Source: Anaeramoeba ignava
Lineage: Eukaryota > Metamonada > Anaeramoebidae
Direction of reading: 5' to 3'
NCBI GenBank assembly: GCA_028826165.1
Contig: JAPDFW010000120.1
Coordinates: 1-64,000 of the forward strand
DNA length: 64,000 bases
The notes beneath the pieces are model-generated. The model searched no databases and was not told where the DNA came from. It saw only the letters and a list, made by a program, of their open reading frames with translations. Below, piece by piece: positions 20,704 to 31,374 of the stretch (the first letter of the stretch is position 1; every line of letters starts with the position of its first letter). A program made the translations under genes and the position numbers.

Positions 20704-22653
20704 ATGAAACATTCTTTTGATAATAATAACAACTTAAATTCCTTTCAAAACAACTCTATTGATGATTTTAATGAGGAAAACAACCAATTTTTTGATTATG
20801 ATCCTTTTGATTCTTTTTATGGTAAATAAATCAATTCAAATCAATTATTTTTACATTTTTGGATTATTTTAATTACATTTTAATTTAATTTAATTTAATT
20901 TAATTTAATTTAATTTAATTTAATTTAATTTAGATAATCCAAATGATTCACAATTTCAACAACAAAGAGTTGATGATTCCCATTCCTTTTTTAATCCTTT
21001 TGATTCTTTTTATGGTAAATTAAACAAATAATCAATTATTTTTACATTTTTGGGTTATTTTAATTTAATTTAATTTAATTTAATTTAATTTAGATAATTC
21101 AAATGATTTAGATAATTCAAATGATTCACAATTTCAACAACAACAAAAAAACGATTCTTTTGATCCAAATTCTGATCCTTTTGATTCTTTTTATGGTAAA
21201 TAAATCAATTCAAATCAAATAAAATAAAATCAATTATTTTTACATTTTTGGATTATTTTAATTTAATTTTATTTTAATTTAATTTAATTTAATTTAATTT
21301 AATTTTAATTTAATTTAATTTAATTTAATTTAGATAATCCAAATGATTCACAATTTCAACAACAAAGAGTTGATGATTCCCATTCCTTTTTTAATTCTTA
21401 TGATTCTTCTGATGGTAAATAAAAGAAAATCAAAAATTAATTCAATTTAATTGATTTAATTTATTTGATTTTAATTTAGATAATCTGAATTATTCACATT
21501 TTCAACAACAAGATGATGATCGTTTTGATTTTTTTGATTTTTTAGATGGTAAATAATTCAAACAAAAACTTAAATATATTTTTTTAACTTATTTTAAATA
21601 TAATTTGATTTAGATAATCCAAATATTCAAGACAATGATCCAATTTTTGATTTTTCATTTGATTCAAATTCTCCTTTTGATTCAGATAATTCAAAAACAC
21701 AAAATCAAATTCAATCACAAAATCAAATTCAATTACAAAATCAAATTCAAAATCAATATCAAAATCAATATCAATATTCTTCTAATTCGACTTCGAATAA
21801 TAAATTTAATTCATTAAATTCTAAAAACGATCTATCATCTAAAACGAATAATTCAGATTACTCAAATCATTTTCTTTCTAAATCATCAACTGCTCCTGTT
21901 GATTTGAATAAGAAAGAAAATGATAGTGGTAATCAAACACAAATTAATAATTCTATCGATAATAAAAAACAGAATATTGATATTGGTATTGATATTAAAG
22001 AAACAAAACAAATTAATTCACAACCCAAATCTAAATCCAAATCTAAATCCAAATCCAAATCTAAATTCAAATCCAATTCACAACCCAATTCCAAATCCAA
22101 ATCCAAATCCAAATATAAATCCAATTCACAACCCAATTCACAACCCAAATCCAAATCCAAATTAAATCCAAAAACAAAAAGAAAAACAAACAAAAAAAGA
22201 AAAAAGAATCAAAAAGAGAATTTGAATCAAGTGAAAAAATCAAAAAAAAGAAATCATCAGGTTTATATTCCAAATTTAAACATTAATTCAAAAGAACAAG
22301 AACTTTTTAACTCAAATCAAAGCATTGGAAAACGTTTGGATATTCTTGCAGAAATTAAACCCGATTTAATTAAAGGATGGGAATCTTCAACTTTTAAAAA
22401 TTTCCAAAAAAAAGGAATTATTCCAGAAAAAGTAATTATTCTTGGAGATGCTGTTCATTTTATGACTCAATGTTTGAAAATCACAAATTTTGATGAATTG
22501 AATAATCCAACACAAGAAATGAAAACAAATTATCAAAAATGGATCAAATATTTTGCAAGATCATTAAAAAGATTTTTAGAAAACACAATGAAGATGGAAA
22601 GAGACCAAGAAAACAAACACAAACATGGATTGATTATCTTTATCAAAAAATAA
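20704..22653 (+). CDS. Tandem family gene 2: modular phase-1 exons, basic linker, conserved C-terminal domain
   Basis: Six exons, 20704-20821, 20934-21014, 21094-21195, 21334-21414, 21480-21548 and 21614-22653, join to 496 residues. The four internal exons are 81, 102, 81 and 69 bp, all begin ATAAT and end G before GTAAAT, and all are phase 1-1. They encode variants of DNPNDSQFQQQRVDDSHSFF ending in FDSFY or SSDG. They are clearly tandem duplicates of one exon. The last exon has Gln-Asn runs, then PKSKSKSK repeats, a basic block (KRKTNKKRKKNQK), and the conserved domain (GKRLDILAEIKPDLIKGW, SSTFKNFQKKGIIPEKVII, HFMTQCL). It is the only intact multi-exon member. Its biochemical role is unknown. 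Confidence 0.78.
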
Positions 22654-23261
22654 GACACCTTTTTATTCCGTTTTTTTAATTCCGTTATTTACGTTTGATT
22701 TACGTTTTATTTACGTTTTATTATCGACTTTATTATCGACTTTATTATCGACTTTATTTACTTTTTTATTTCGTTTCATTTTTTTGACTTTTTTTTGACT
22801 TTTTTTGACTTTTTTTTGAAATCAAATTTGATACAATTTGGTTAATATTTTTATTTATCATTTTGAATCAAATTCTTTTTTTTTACTTTTGTAAGGAAGA
22901 ATGTTGGAATCACACTAATAAAATTGGAAATCTTCAAACCTTTTTATTAAAACAAAACATTTTTAATTTTTAATTTTTAATTTTAATTTTTTAAATTAAA
23001 AAAAGTGGAATTTAATTTGTTTATTTTTTAAATAAAAAATTAAAAAAAATTTTGAAATAAAAAACCAAACAAAAAGAAGACTGTGATATTTTAATTTTTT
23101 TCCTTTTTTTTTTCTTTTTTCGATCATTTTTATATCATTTCTCAATTTTTTTTAAAAGTAGACAATTTAATATTTTTAAAAAAATTTTTTAATTATTCTT
23201 TTTTTCATTTTTTTTTTTAATAATTTTTTTTTAAATTGAACACACAAACCAAAATATAAAT
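22654..23261. other. Spacer with short repeats and conserved 3' element
   Basis: It contains TATCGACTTTAT repeated three times (about 22722-22752), runs of TTTTTTTGAC, and the conserved 3' element at 22892-22939. The same order recurs after family gene 4. The remainder is T-rich and poor in information. Confidence 0.65.
22892..22939 (+). promoter_or_regulatory. Conserved 3' element, type 2
   Basis: The element GTAAGGAAGAATGTTGGAAT, then CACACTAATAAAATTGG and AAATCTTCAA, lies about 240 bp after the stop of family gene 2. It recurs at 28684-28732 after family gene 4. It is a variant of the type 1 element after genes 1 and 3. Confidence 0.5.
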
Positions 23262-26064
23262 ATGAAACAAAATATTAAACCAAATTTACATAAAAATCAA
23301 ATTCAAAATCAAATTCAATATCAATATCAATTTCAATATCACAATCAAATTTTAAATATGAATCAAAATCAAATTCTATATAGAATTATTTTTGAAATTA
23401 AATCCCCAATTCAAAATCAAAATCAATATCAAAATCAGAATATAAATCAAATTGAAAATCAAATTATAAATCAAATTGAAAATGAAATTATAAATCAAAA
23501 TCAAAATGAAATTATAAATCTAAATCAAAATCAAAATATAAATCAAAATGAAAATCAAAATCAAAATCAAAATGAAAATGAAAATATAAATCAAAATCAA
23601 AATCAAAATCAAATTCAAATTGATAATATAAATCAAAATCTAAATCAAAATGAAAATCAAAATATAAATCAAAATCAAAATCTAAATCTAAATCAAAATC
23701 AAAATGAAAATATAAATCAAAATCAAAATCAAAATCAATATCAAATTGAAAATATAAATCAATATCAAAATCAAATTCAAAATCAAATTGAATATCTAAA
23801 TCAAAATCTAAATCAAAATCAAAATCAAAATCAAAATCAAAATAATCAAAATCAAAATCAAAATCAAAATCAAAATCAAAATCTAAATGAAAATCAAAAT
23901 CAAAATGAAAATCAAAATCAAAATCAAAATCAAAATCAAAATCAATATCAAAATCAAATTCAAAATCAAAATGAATATCAAAATCAAAATCAAAATCAAA
24001 ATCAAAATATAAATCAAAATGAAAATCAAATTCAAATTGATAATATAAATCAAAATCTAAATCAAAATGAAATTGAATATCTAAATCAAAATCAAAATCA
24101 AAATCAAAATCAATATCAAATTGAAAATATAAATCAATATCAAAATCAAATTCAAAATCAAAATGAATATCAAAATCAAATTCAAAATCAAAATCAAAAT
24201 ATAAATCAATATCCAAATCAAAATCAAAATCAAAATCAAAATCAAATTCAAAATCAAATTCAAAATATAAATCAAAATCAAAATCAAAATATAAATCAAA
24301 ATCAAAATCAAAATCAAAATCAAAATCAAAATCAAAATCAAAATCAAAATCAAAATCAAAATCAAAATCAAAATGAAAATCAAAATCAAAATGAAAATCA
24401 AAATCATAATCAAAATCATAATCAAAATCAAAATCAAAATGAAATTGAATATCCAAATCAAAATCAAAATGAATATCCAAATCAAAATATAAATCAAAAT
24501 CAAAATATAAATCAAAATCCAAATCTAAATCAAAATCAAAATCAAAATCAAAATCAAAATCAAAATGAAAATCAAAATCAAATTGAAAATGAAATTGAAA
24601 TTGAAAATCTAAATCAAAATCAAAATCAAAATCAAAATCAAAATGAAATTGAATATCTAAATCAAAATCAAAATCAAAATCAAAATCAAAATCAAAATCA
24701 AAATCAAAATCAAAATCAAAATCAAAATCAAAATCAAAATCAAAATCAAAATCAAAATCAAAATCAAAATGAAATTGAATATCTAAATCAAAATCAAAAT
24801 CAAAATCTAAATCAAAATCTAAATCAAAATCAAAATCAAAATCAAAATCAAAATCAAAATCAAAATCAAAATCAAAATCAAAATCAATATCAATATCATA
24901 ATCAAAATCAAAATCAAAATGAAATTGAAAATCTAAATCAAAATCAAAATCAAAATCAAAATCAAAATCAAAATCAAAATCAAAATCAAAATCAAAATCA
25001 AAATCAAAATCAAAATCAAAATTGAATATCTAAATCAAAATAATCAAATAAATCAAAATCAAAATCAAAATCAAAATCAAAATATAAATCAAAACCAAAA
25101 TGAAATTGAATATCTAAATCAAAATAATCAAAATCAAAATAATCTAAATCAAAAAAATCTAAATCAAAATCAAAATCAAAATCAAAATCAAAATCAAAAT
25201 CAAAATCAAAATCAAAATCAAAATCAAAATGAATATCAATATCCTTTTCAATATTCTTCTATTTGGACATTATATACTAAATTAAATGAAAATTCATTAA
25301 ATTCTAAAAACGATCTATCATCTAAAACGAATAATTCAGATTACTCAAATCATTTTCTTTCTAAACCATCAACTACTTATGTTGATTTGAATAAGAAAGA
25401 AAGTGATATTGGTAATCAAACAAAATTTAATAATTCTATCAATAATATAAAAAAGAATATTGATAATGATACAGATATTCATATTGATATTGGTAATGAT
25501 ATTAAAGATAAAAAACAAATAAATTCAAAATCAAAACTCAAATCAAAAATCCAAATCAAAAATCAAATCAAATTAAATCCAAAAACAAAAAGAAAAACAA
25601 ACAACAAAAGAAAAAAGAATCAAAAAGAGAATTTGAATCAATTGAAAAAATCAAAATCAAGAAATAGAAAAATTTATATTCCAAATTTAAACATTAATTC
25701 AGAAGAAAAAGAACTTTTTAACTCAAATCAACTTATTGGAAAACGTTTAGATATTCTTGCAAAAATTAGACCTGATTTAATTAAAGGATGGAAATCTTCA
25801 ACTTTTAAATGTTTTAAAGAAAAAGGAATTATTCCAGAAAAAGTAATTATTCATGATGATGGATTTCATTTTATGGCTCAATGTTTGGAAATTACAAATT
25901 TTGAAGAATTAAATAATCCAACACAAGAAATGAAATTAAAATATCAAAAATTTCAAAAAAATTACAAAAGATCATTACAGAAATTTTTACAAAACACAAT
26001 GAAAATGAAAAGAATTAAAACTAATGGAAAACAACACCAACCAATTATCTTTATCAAAAAATAA
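23262..26064 (+). CDS. Tandem family gene 3: very long (Asn-Gln)n N-terminus plus conserved domain, split by a 5-bp slip
   Basis: A 587-codon ORF opens at 23262 and is almost purely Asn, Gln, Glu, Ile and Tyr in NQNQ, NINQ and NEIEYLNQ units, a prion-like composition. It stops at 25023. Beyond the stop, another frame continues the same NQ pattern, then EYQYPFQYSSIW, a linker shared with gene 2 (NDLSSKTNNSDYSNHFLSK), basic stretches and the conserved domain (25690-26064). The break is a loss of GAAAT: elsewhere the unit reads CAAAATGAAATTGAATATC, here CAAAATTGAATATC. With 5 bp restored it would be one protein of about 935 residues. It lacks the Asp/Phe exons of genes 1, 2 and 4. Confidence 0.7.
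23404..25238. repeat. (TCAAAA)n coding tract
   Basis: About 1.8 kb of TCAAAA hexamers carry variants (GAAAAT, ATAAAT, CTAAAT, GAATAT) that change single residues. The frame on the plus strand is Asn-Gln. Higher-order units ending in ATTGAATATCTAAATC recur at irregular spacing, showing segmental duplication inside the tract. Confidence 0.9.
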
Positions 26065-26145
26065 GACACATTTTTATTCCGTTATTTAATTCCATTATTT
26101 ATCATTTTATTTCAAATTTTCCACTTTTTTTTTACTTTTGTTTAT

Positions 26146-26190
26146 AAGGAAGAATTTTGGAATATCACAAATAAAATAAGAAATCTTCAA
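26146..26190 (+). promoter_or_regulatory. Conserved 3' element, type 1 (second copy)
   Basis: Almost identical to 20204-20251, at about 80 bp after the stop of family gene 3. Confidence 0.5.
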
Positions 26191-26546
26191 TCATTTTATT
26201 TAAAACAAAACATTTTTCCCTTTTTATTATTTAAATTTTTTTATTCGCATTTTTCCTTTTTTTCTTATTTAAATTTTCCTTTTTTTTTTATTCCAATTTT
26301 CCTTTTTTCCTTTTTTTTTTAATTAAATTTTGATTTGATCTTTTTAATTAAAAAAAAATGTGGTTTTTTTTGCCCTCATAAATAAAAATTTTAAATAAAT
26401 TTTTACATTTCTTTTTTTCCTTTTTTTAATTAAATTTTAAAAGGAGATATGTTTGCCCTCAAATAAAATTTTTAAATAAACTTTTTTTTTTTTTTCAAAT
26501 TCATTTTTCCTTTTCTTTTTCTTTTTAAAAATTATTTTTTTTCTAT

Positions 26547-26594
26547 AAAACAAAACAAAACAAAACAAAACAAAAAAACAAAACAAAACAAACT
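26547..26594 (+). repeat. (AAAAC)n run before start codon of gene 4
   Basis: Eight or nine AAAAC pentamers, one of them enlarged, end about 5 bp before the ATG at 26599. They correspond to 20664-20697 upstream of gene 2. Confidence 0.6.
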
Positions 26595-26598
26595 TAAA

Positions 26599-28472
26599 AT
26601 GAAACATTCTTTTGATAATAACAACTTAAATCCCTTTCAAAACAATTCCATTGATGATTTTAATGAGGAAAACAACCAATTTTTTGATGTTCCTTTTGAT
26701 TCTTTTTTTGGTAAATTAAACAATTCAAATCAATTATTTTTACATTTTTGGATTATTTTAATTACATTTTAATTACATTTTAATTTGATTTAATTTAATT
26801 TAATTTAATTTAATTTAATTTAATTTAGATAATCCAAATGATTCTTTTTCTGATTCTTTTTATGGTAAATAAATTTCAACAACAAAGAGTTGATGGTTCC
26901 CATTCCTTTTTTAATTCTTTTGATTCTTTTTATGGTAAATAAATCAATTCAAATCAATTATTTTTACATTTTTGGATTATTTTAATTTATTTTAATTACA
27001 TTTTAATTTGATTTAATTTAATTTAATTTAATTTAATTTAATTTAGATAATCCAAATGATTCACAATTTCAACAACAAAGAGTTGATGATTCCCATTCCT
27101 TTTTTAATTATTCTGATTCTTCTGATGGTAAATAAAAGAAAATCAAAAGTTAATTCAATTTAATTGATTTAATTTAATTGATTTTAATTTAGATAATCTG
27201 AATTATTCACATTTTCAACAACAAGATGATGATCGTTCTGATTTTTTAGATTTTTTAGATGGTAAATAATTCAAACAAAAACTTAAATATATTTTTTTAA
27301 TTTATTTTAAAATTAATTTGATTTAGATAATCCAAATATTCAAGACAATGATCCAATTTTTGATTTTTCATTTGATTCAAATTCTCCTTTTGATTCAGAT
27401 AATTCAAAAACACAAAATTGAAATTCAAAATCAAATTCAAAATTTTCAAAAATCAAATCTTCAATATACAAAATCAAAATCAAAATTGAAAAAGAAAATC
27501 AAAATCAAAATCAAATCAAAATCAAAATCAAAATCAAAATCAAAATCAAATTCAGAAATTTCAAAATCAAAATCAAAAAATCAAAATCAAAATCAAAATC
27601 AAAAATCAAAATCAATATTCTTCTAAAATCAAAATCTTCGAAAAATCAAAATGAAAATCAAATCAAAATCAAAATCAAAATAATCAAAAATCAAAATTTT
27701 AAAAACGATCTATCATCTAAAACGAATAATAAATTCAAATCATTAAATTTTTTTTCTTTTCTAAATCATCATCAAAATCATTTTGCTCCTGTTGATTTGA
27801 TTGAGAAAGAAAATGATTTTGGTAATCAAACACAAATTAATAATTCTATCGATAATAAAAAAAAGAATATTGATAATGATATTGATTTTGGTTTTGATCT
27901 TGATTTTGATAATGATATTGGTAATGATATTAAAGATACAAAACAAATTAATTCGCAACCCAAATCTAAATCCAAATCCAAATTAAATCCAAAAACAAAA
28001 AGAAAAACAAACAAAAAGAAAAAAGAATCAAAAAGAGAATTTGAATCAATTGAAAAAATCAAAATCAAGAAATAGAAAAATTTATATTCCAAATTTAAAC
28101 ATTAAACCAGAAGAAAAAGAACTTTTTAACTCAAATCAACTTATTGGAAAACGTTTAGATATTCTTGCAAAAATTAGACCTGATTTAATTAAAGGATGGA
28201 AATCTTCAACTTTTAAATGTTTTAAAAAAAAAGGAATTATTCCAGAAAAAGTAATTATTCATGATGATGGATTTCATTTTATGGCTCAATGTTTGGAAAT
28301 TACAAATTTTGAAGAATTAAATAATCCAACACAAGAAATGAAATTAAAATATCAAAAATTTATAAAAAATTACAAAAGATCTTTACAAAAATTTTTACAA
28401 AACACAATGAAAATGAAAAGAATTAAAACTAATGGAAAACAACACCAACCAATTATCTTTATCAAAAAATAA
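26599..28472 (+). pseudogene. Tandem family gene 4: copy of gene 2, disrupted upstream of an intact conserved domain
   Basis: Exons 26599-26710, 26829-26864, 27047-27127, 27193-27261 and 27327 onward match gene 2. Between exons 2 and 3 lies a decayed exon (about 26873-26934) that kept its body and donor but lost its acceptor. The last exon meets a TGA at 27419 where gene 2 continues with Gln-Asn. The following 300 bp of TCAAAA-type repeat changes frame several times. A further break sits in an A run at about 28012 (gene 2 has two more As). The conserved domain (28078-28472) is intact and nearly identical to gene 3, with about four substitutions. It is either a pseudogene with a recently converted 3' end or a gene damaged by consensus errors. 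Confidence 0.65.
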
Positions 28473-28869
28473 GACACCTCCGTTATTTAATTCCGTTATT
28501 TAATCCCGTTATTTAATTCCGTTATTTACGTTTTATTATCGACTTTATTATCGACTTTATTTACTTTTTATTTCGTTTCCATTTTTTTGACTTTTTTTTG
28601 ACTTTTTTTTGACTTCAAATTTGATACAATTTGGTTAATATTTTTATTTATCAAATTGAATCAAATTCTTTTTTTTTACTTTTGTAAGGAAGAATGTTGG
28701 AATCACACTAATAAAATTGGAAATCTTCAAACTTTTTATTAAAACAAAACATTTTTAATTTTTAATTTTATTAAAAAAAAGATTAGGAAAAAAAAATTTT
28801 GAAATAAATAAATCGGACAATTTCTTTTTTTTCCTTTTTTTTCCTTTTTTTAATTTAAAATTAGATAAA
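28473..28869. other. Spacer with conserved 3' element
   Basis: The same TATCGACTTTAT, TTTTTTTGAC and type 2 element order as after gene 2. No ORF or RNA gene is visible. Confidence 0.65.
28684..28732 (+). promoter_or_regulatory. Conserved 3' element, type 2 (second copy)
   Basis: Almost identical to 22892-22939, at about 210 bp after the stop of family gene 4. Confidence 0.5.
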
Positions 28870-28949
28870 ATGGATAATTTATCATTTTTAAATTTAAATT
28901 TTTTCCTTTTTCTTTTTCACTTTTTTTTATTCACTTTTTATTTATTATT

Positions 28950-30706
28950 ATGGATCTTCCATTTCATTCATTTCAAAACAAACAACAAAATAATTTTATC
29001 GATCCAATTACTTCATTTATTGATAGTGTTTTCAATTCTTTTTTTATTCAAAACGAAAACCAAATTCAAAATCAAAATCAAAATCAAAATCAAAATCAAA
29101 ATCAAAATCAAAATCAAAATGAAAATATAAATCAAAATCAAAATCAAATTCAAAATCAAAATCAAAATGAAAATATAAATCAAAATCTAAATCAAAATCA
29201 AAATCAAAATCAAAATCAAAATCAAAATCAAAATCAAATTCAAAATCAAAATCAAAATCAAAATCAAAATCAAAATGAAAATATAAATCAAAATCAAAAT
29301 CAAAATCAAAATCAAAATCAAAATCAAAATCAAAATCTAAATGAAAATCAAAATCAAATTCAAAATCAAAATCAAAATCAAAATCAAAACCAAAATCAAA
29401 ATCAAAATAAAAATATAAATCAAAATCAAAATCAAAATCAAAATCAAAATCAAAATCAAAATCAAAATCTAAATGAAAATCAAAATCAAATTCAAAATCA
29501 AAATCAAAATCAAAATCTAAATCAAAATCAAAATCAAAATCAAAATCAAAATCAAAATCAAAATCAAAATCAAAACCAAAATCAAAACCAAAATCAAAAT
29601 CAAAATCAAAATCAAAATCAAAATCAAAATCAAAATCAAAATCAAAATCAAAATCAAATTCAAAATCAAAATCAAAATCAAAATCAAAATCAAAATCAAA
29701 ATCAAAATCAAAATCAAAATCAAAATCAAAATCAATATCAAAATCAAATTCAAAATCAAAATCAAAATCAAAATCAAAATCAAAATCAAAATCAAAATCA
29801 AAATCAAAATCAAAATCAAAATATAAATATAAATCAAAATCAAAATCAAAATCAAAATATAAATATAAATCAAATTCAAAATCAAAATCAAAATCAAAAT
29901 CAAAATAAAAATATAAATCAAAATCAAAATCAATATCAAAATCAAAACCAAAACCAAAATCAAAATCAAAATGAAAATATAAATCAAAATCAAATTCAAA
30001 ATCAAAATCAAAATCAAAATCAAAATCAAAATCAATATCAAAATCAAATTCAAAATCAAAATCAAAATCAATCTGAAGCTTTTCCACTTTTAAAAATTTA
30101 TACACCTCTATTATATCATCCTTTTTACTTGATTAAAAAAGATATGCCAAAAATTGAAGTTTTCTCTGATCATTCTCAAAAATTCCAAATTCCCAAAAAT
30201 AAAAAAGATTTCTTTGATCAAATTTTTAAAAAAAAGAATGAAAATTATTATTCCAATCATTTAAATCAAACAAATTCAAGAAAAAAAAAGCGAATTTCAA
30301 TTTCAAATTCAAATATTAAAAAATCAAAATTTAAAAAATCAAATATCAAAAATCCAAATTATTTTTCACACATCAATCTATTGGAGAACGTCTTGATATT
30401 ATTGCTAAAATTCATCCTGAATTGATTAGAGGTTGGACTCCTTCTACTTATCATGATTTCAAACAATCAAATATTATTCCTTCAAAAGTGGAAATTGATT
30501 TAAAAATTATCGATTTTATTGATAAAAATATTCAAAGAAAAGAAAACAAAAATCCTTTATTAAAAGAAAAGAAAACAAAAAATAAACCAAAATATGATCT
30601 TCGCAAAACAATTCCAAGATTTTTTGATTCAACTTTGAAAATGATTCCACATCAAAAAAATAAAGGTAATAGAGAAAGATTAATATTCACAAAACAAAAG
30701 GAATGA
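28950..30706 (+). CDS. Tandem family gene 5: divergent member with (Asn-Gln)n run, one frame break
   Basis: The protein starts MDLPFHSFQNKQQNNF at 28950. An ATG at 28870 in another frame gives only a Phe/Leu-rich reading. About 340 residues of NQNQ repeats are followed by a unique stretch (SEAFPLLKIYTPLLYHPFYL), basic blocks (SRKKKRISIS) and the conserved domain in its most divergent form: GERLDIIAKIHPELIRGW, PSTYHDFKQSNIIPSKVEI, FFDSTLKM. The frame changes at about 30368, in a run of five Ts; one extra T would join both parts into about 585 residues. No introns are needed. It shares with genes 1-4 the order of low-complexity N-terminus, basic linker and terminal domain. Confidence 0.68.
29060..30070. 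repeat. (TCAAAA)n coding tract of gene 5
   Basis: About 1 kb of TCAAAA hexamers is read as Asn-Gln on the plus strand. It is more uniform than the gene 3 tract. A 120-bp block around 29330-29400 recurs at 29455-29520, a sign of recent segmental slippage. Confidence 0.9.
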
Positions 30707-31086
30707 TCAAGGAAAAAATTTATATAAACTTTTTTTTTTTAAAAATAAAAATTTAATTAAAAAAATACCTTTATATTTTTTTAAAAAATACCTTTATATT
30801 CAATTTTTCATTTAAATTTTTTTTTTTAATTTGTTTTTACTTTAAGTTTAACATTTAACTTAAGAATCGAAAAAAAAAATCAAAAAACCCCAATAAATTT
30901 TCTATAAAGATAATTAGGATCAAAAACAAACGTCATTCACTTTTTCTTTTTAATTTATTTTTGACAATACAAAGATCAAAATAAAAGCTTTTTTTTCATT
31001 TTTTCTTTCATTTTTTTAATTTTTTTTTCAACTCTAATTAATTTTTTTTGCTTTTAATTTGTTTTATTTTCTTTGTTTTGGAATTG

Positions 31087-31374
31087 ATGGCGCAAAATTT
31101 TCCGTCTGATACTGGGTTTCCAAATGACCATCATCCTAATGTTATTCCTTGGAGCAACCAAAGAATCAACATCTTTATTCAAGTTAATCAAACAACAAAA
31201 GTAACTTTTCAATCCATAAATGATGAAGAAAGTACTCTTTTTTATTCTTTTGATGACTCAAATATGAACATTGACAATGAAGATATGAATGAGGATGAGA
31301 TGAATCTAGATTTGATTGAAGATGAACCAAATGAAGATTTTTTTATTTCAGATGATATTGATTTCAACAACTAA
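31087..31374 (+). CDS. Small acidic protein of unknown function
   Basis: The ORF has 95 residues from the ATG at 31087 (MAQNFPSDTGFPNDHHPN). The first half is neutral with a possible beta strand (INIFIQVNQTTKVTFQSI). The second half is strongly acidic (NMNIDNEDMNEDEMNLDLI, then EDEPNEDFFISDD). The acidic-aromatic end resembles the N-termini of the tandem family upstream, but the conserved domain is absent. I do not recognise it. It may be a short gene or the remnant of a larger one. Confidence 0.45.
   Translation: MAQNFPSDTGFPNDHHPNVIPWSNQRINIFIQVNQTTKVTFQSINDEESTLFYSFDDSNMNIDNEDMNEDEMNLDLIEDEPNEDFFISDDIDFNN

Larger units (their letters stand above)
26065..26598. other. Spacer duplicated from the gene 1/gene 2 interval
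   Basis: It has the same succession as 20096-20703: type 1 conserved element, T-rich blocks, GTGGTTTTTTTTGCCCTCAT, then (AAAAC)n before an ATG. It marks the region as part of a larger tandem duplication. Confidence 0.7.

Noticed and set aside
23512-24522. 336-residue minus-strand (Phe-Asp)n ORF, and the similar ORF at 29044-30105
   Set aside because: Shadows of the plus-strand Asn-Gln coding repeat, opposite genes that end in a conserved domain.
28870-29130. ORF starting at ATG 28870 as start of family gene 5
   Set aside because: It gives a Phe/Leu-rich peptide and then Lys-Ile repeats, in a different frame from the Asn-Gln run and the family domain; the ATG at 28950 is in the right frame.
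31048-31086. Upstream start for the small acidic ORF
   Set aside because: The first codon would be TTG; the first ATG in frame is at 31087.
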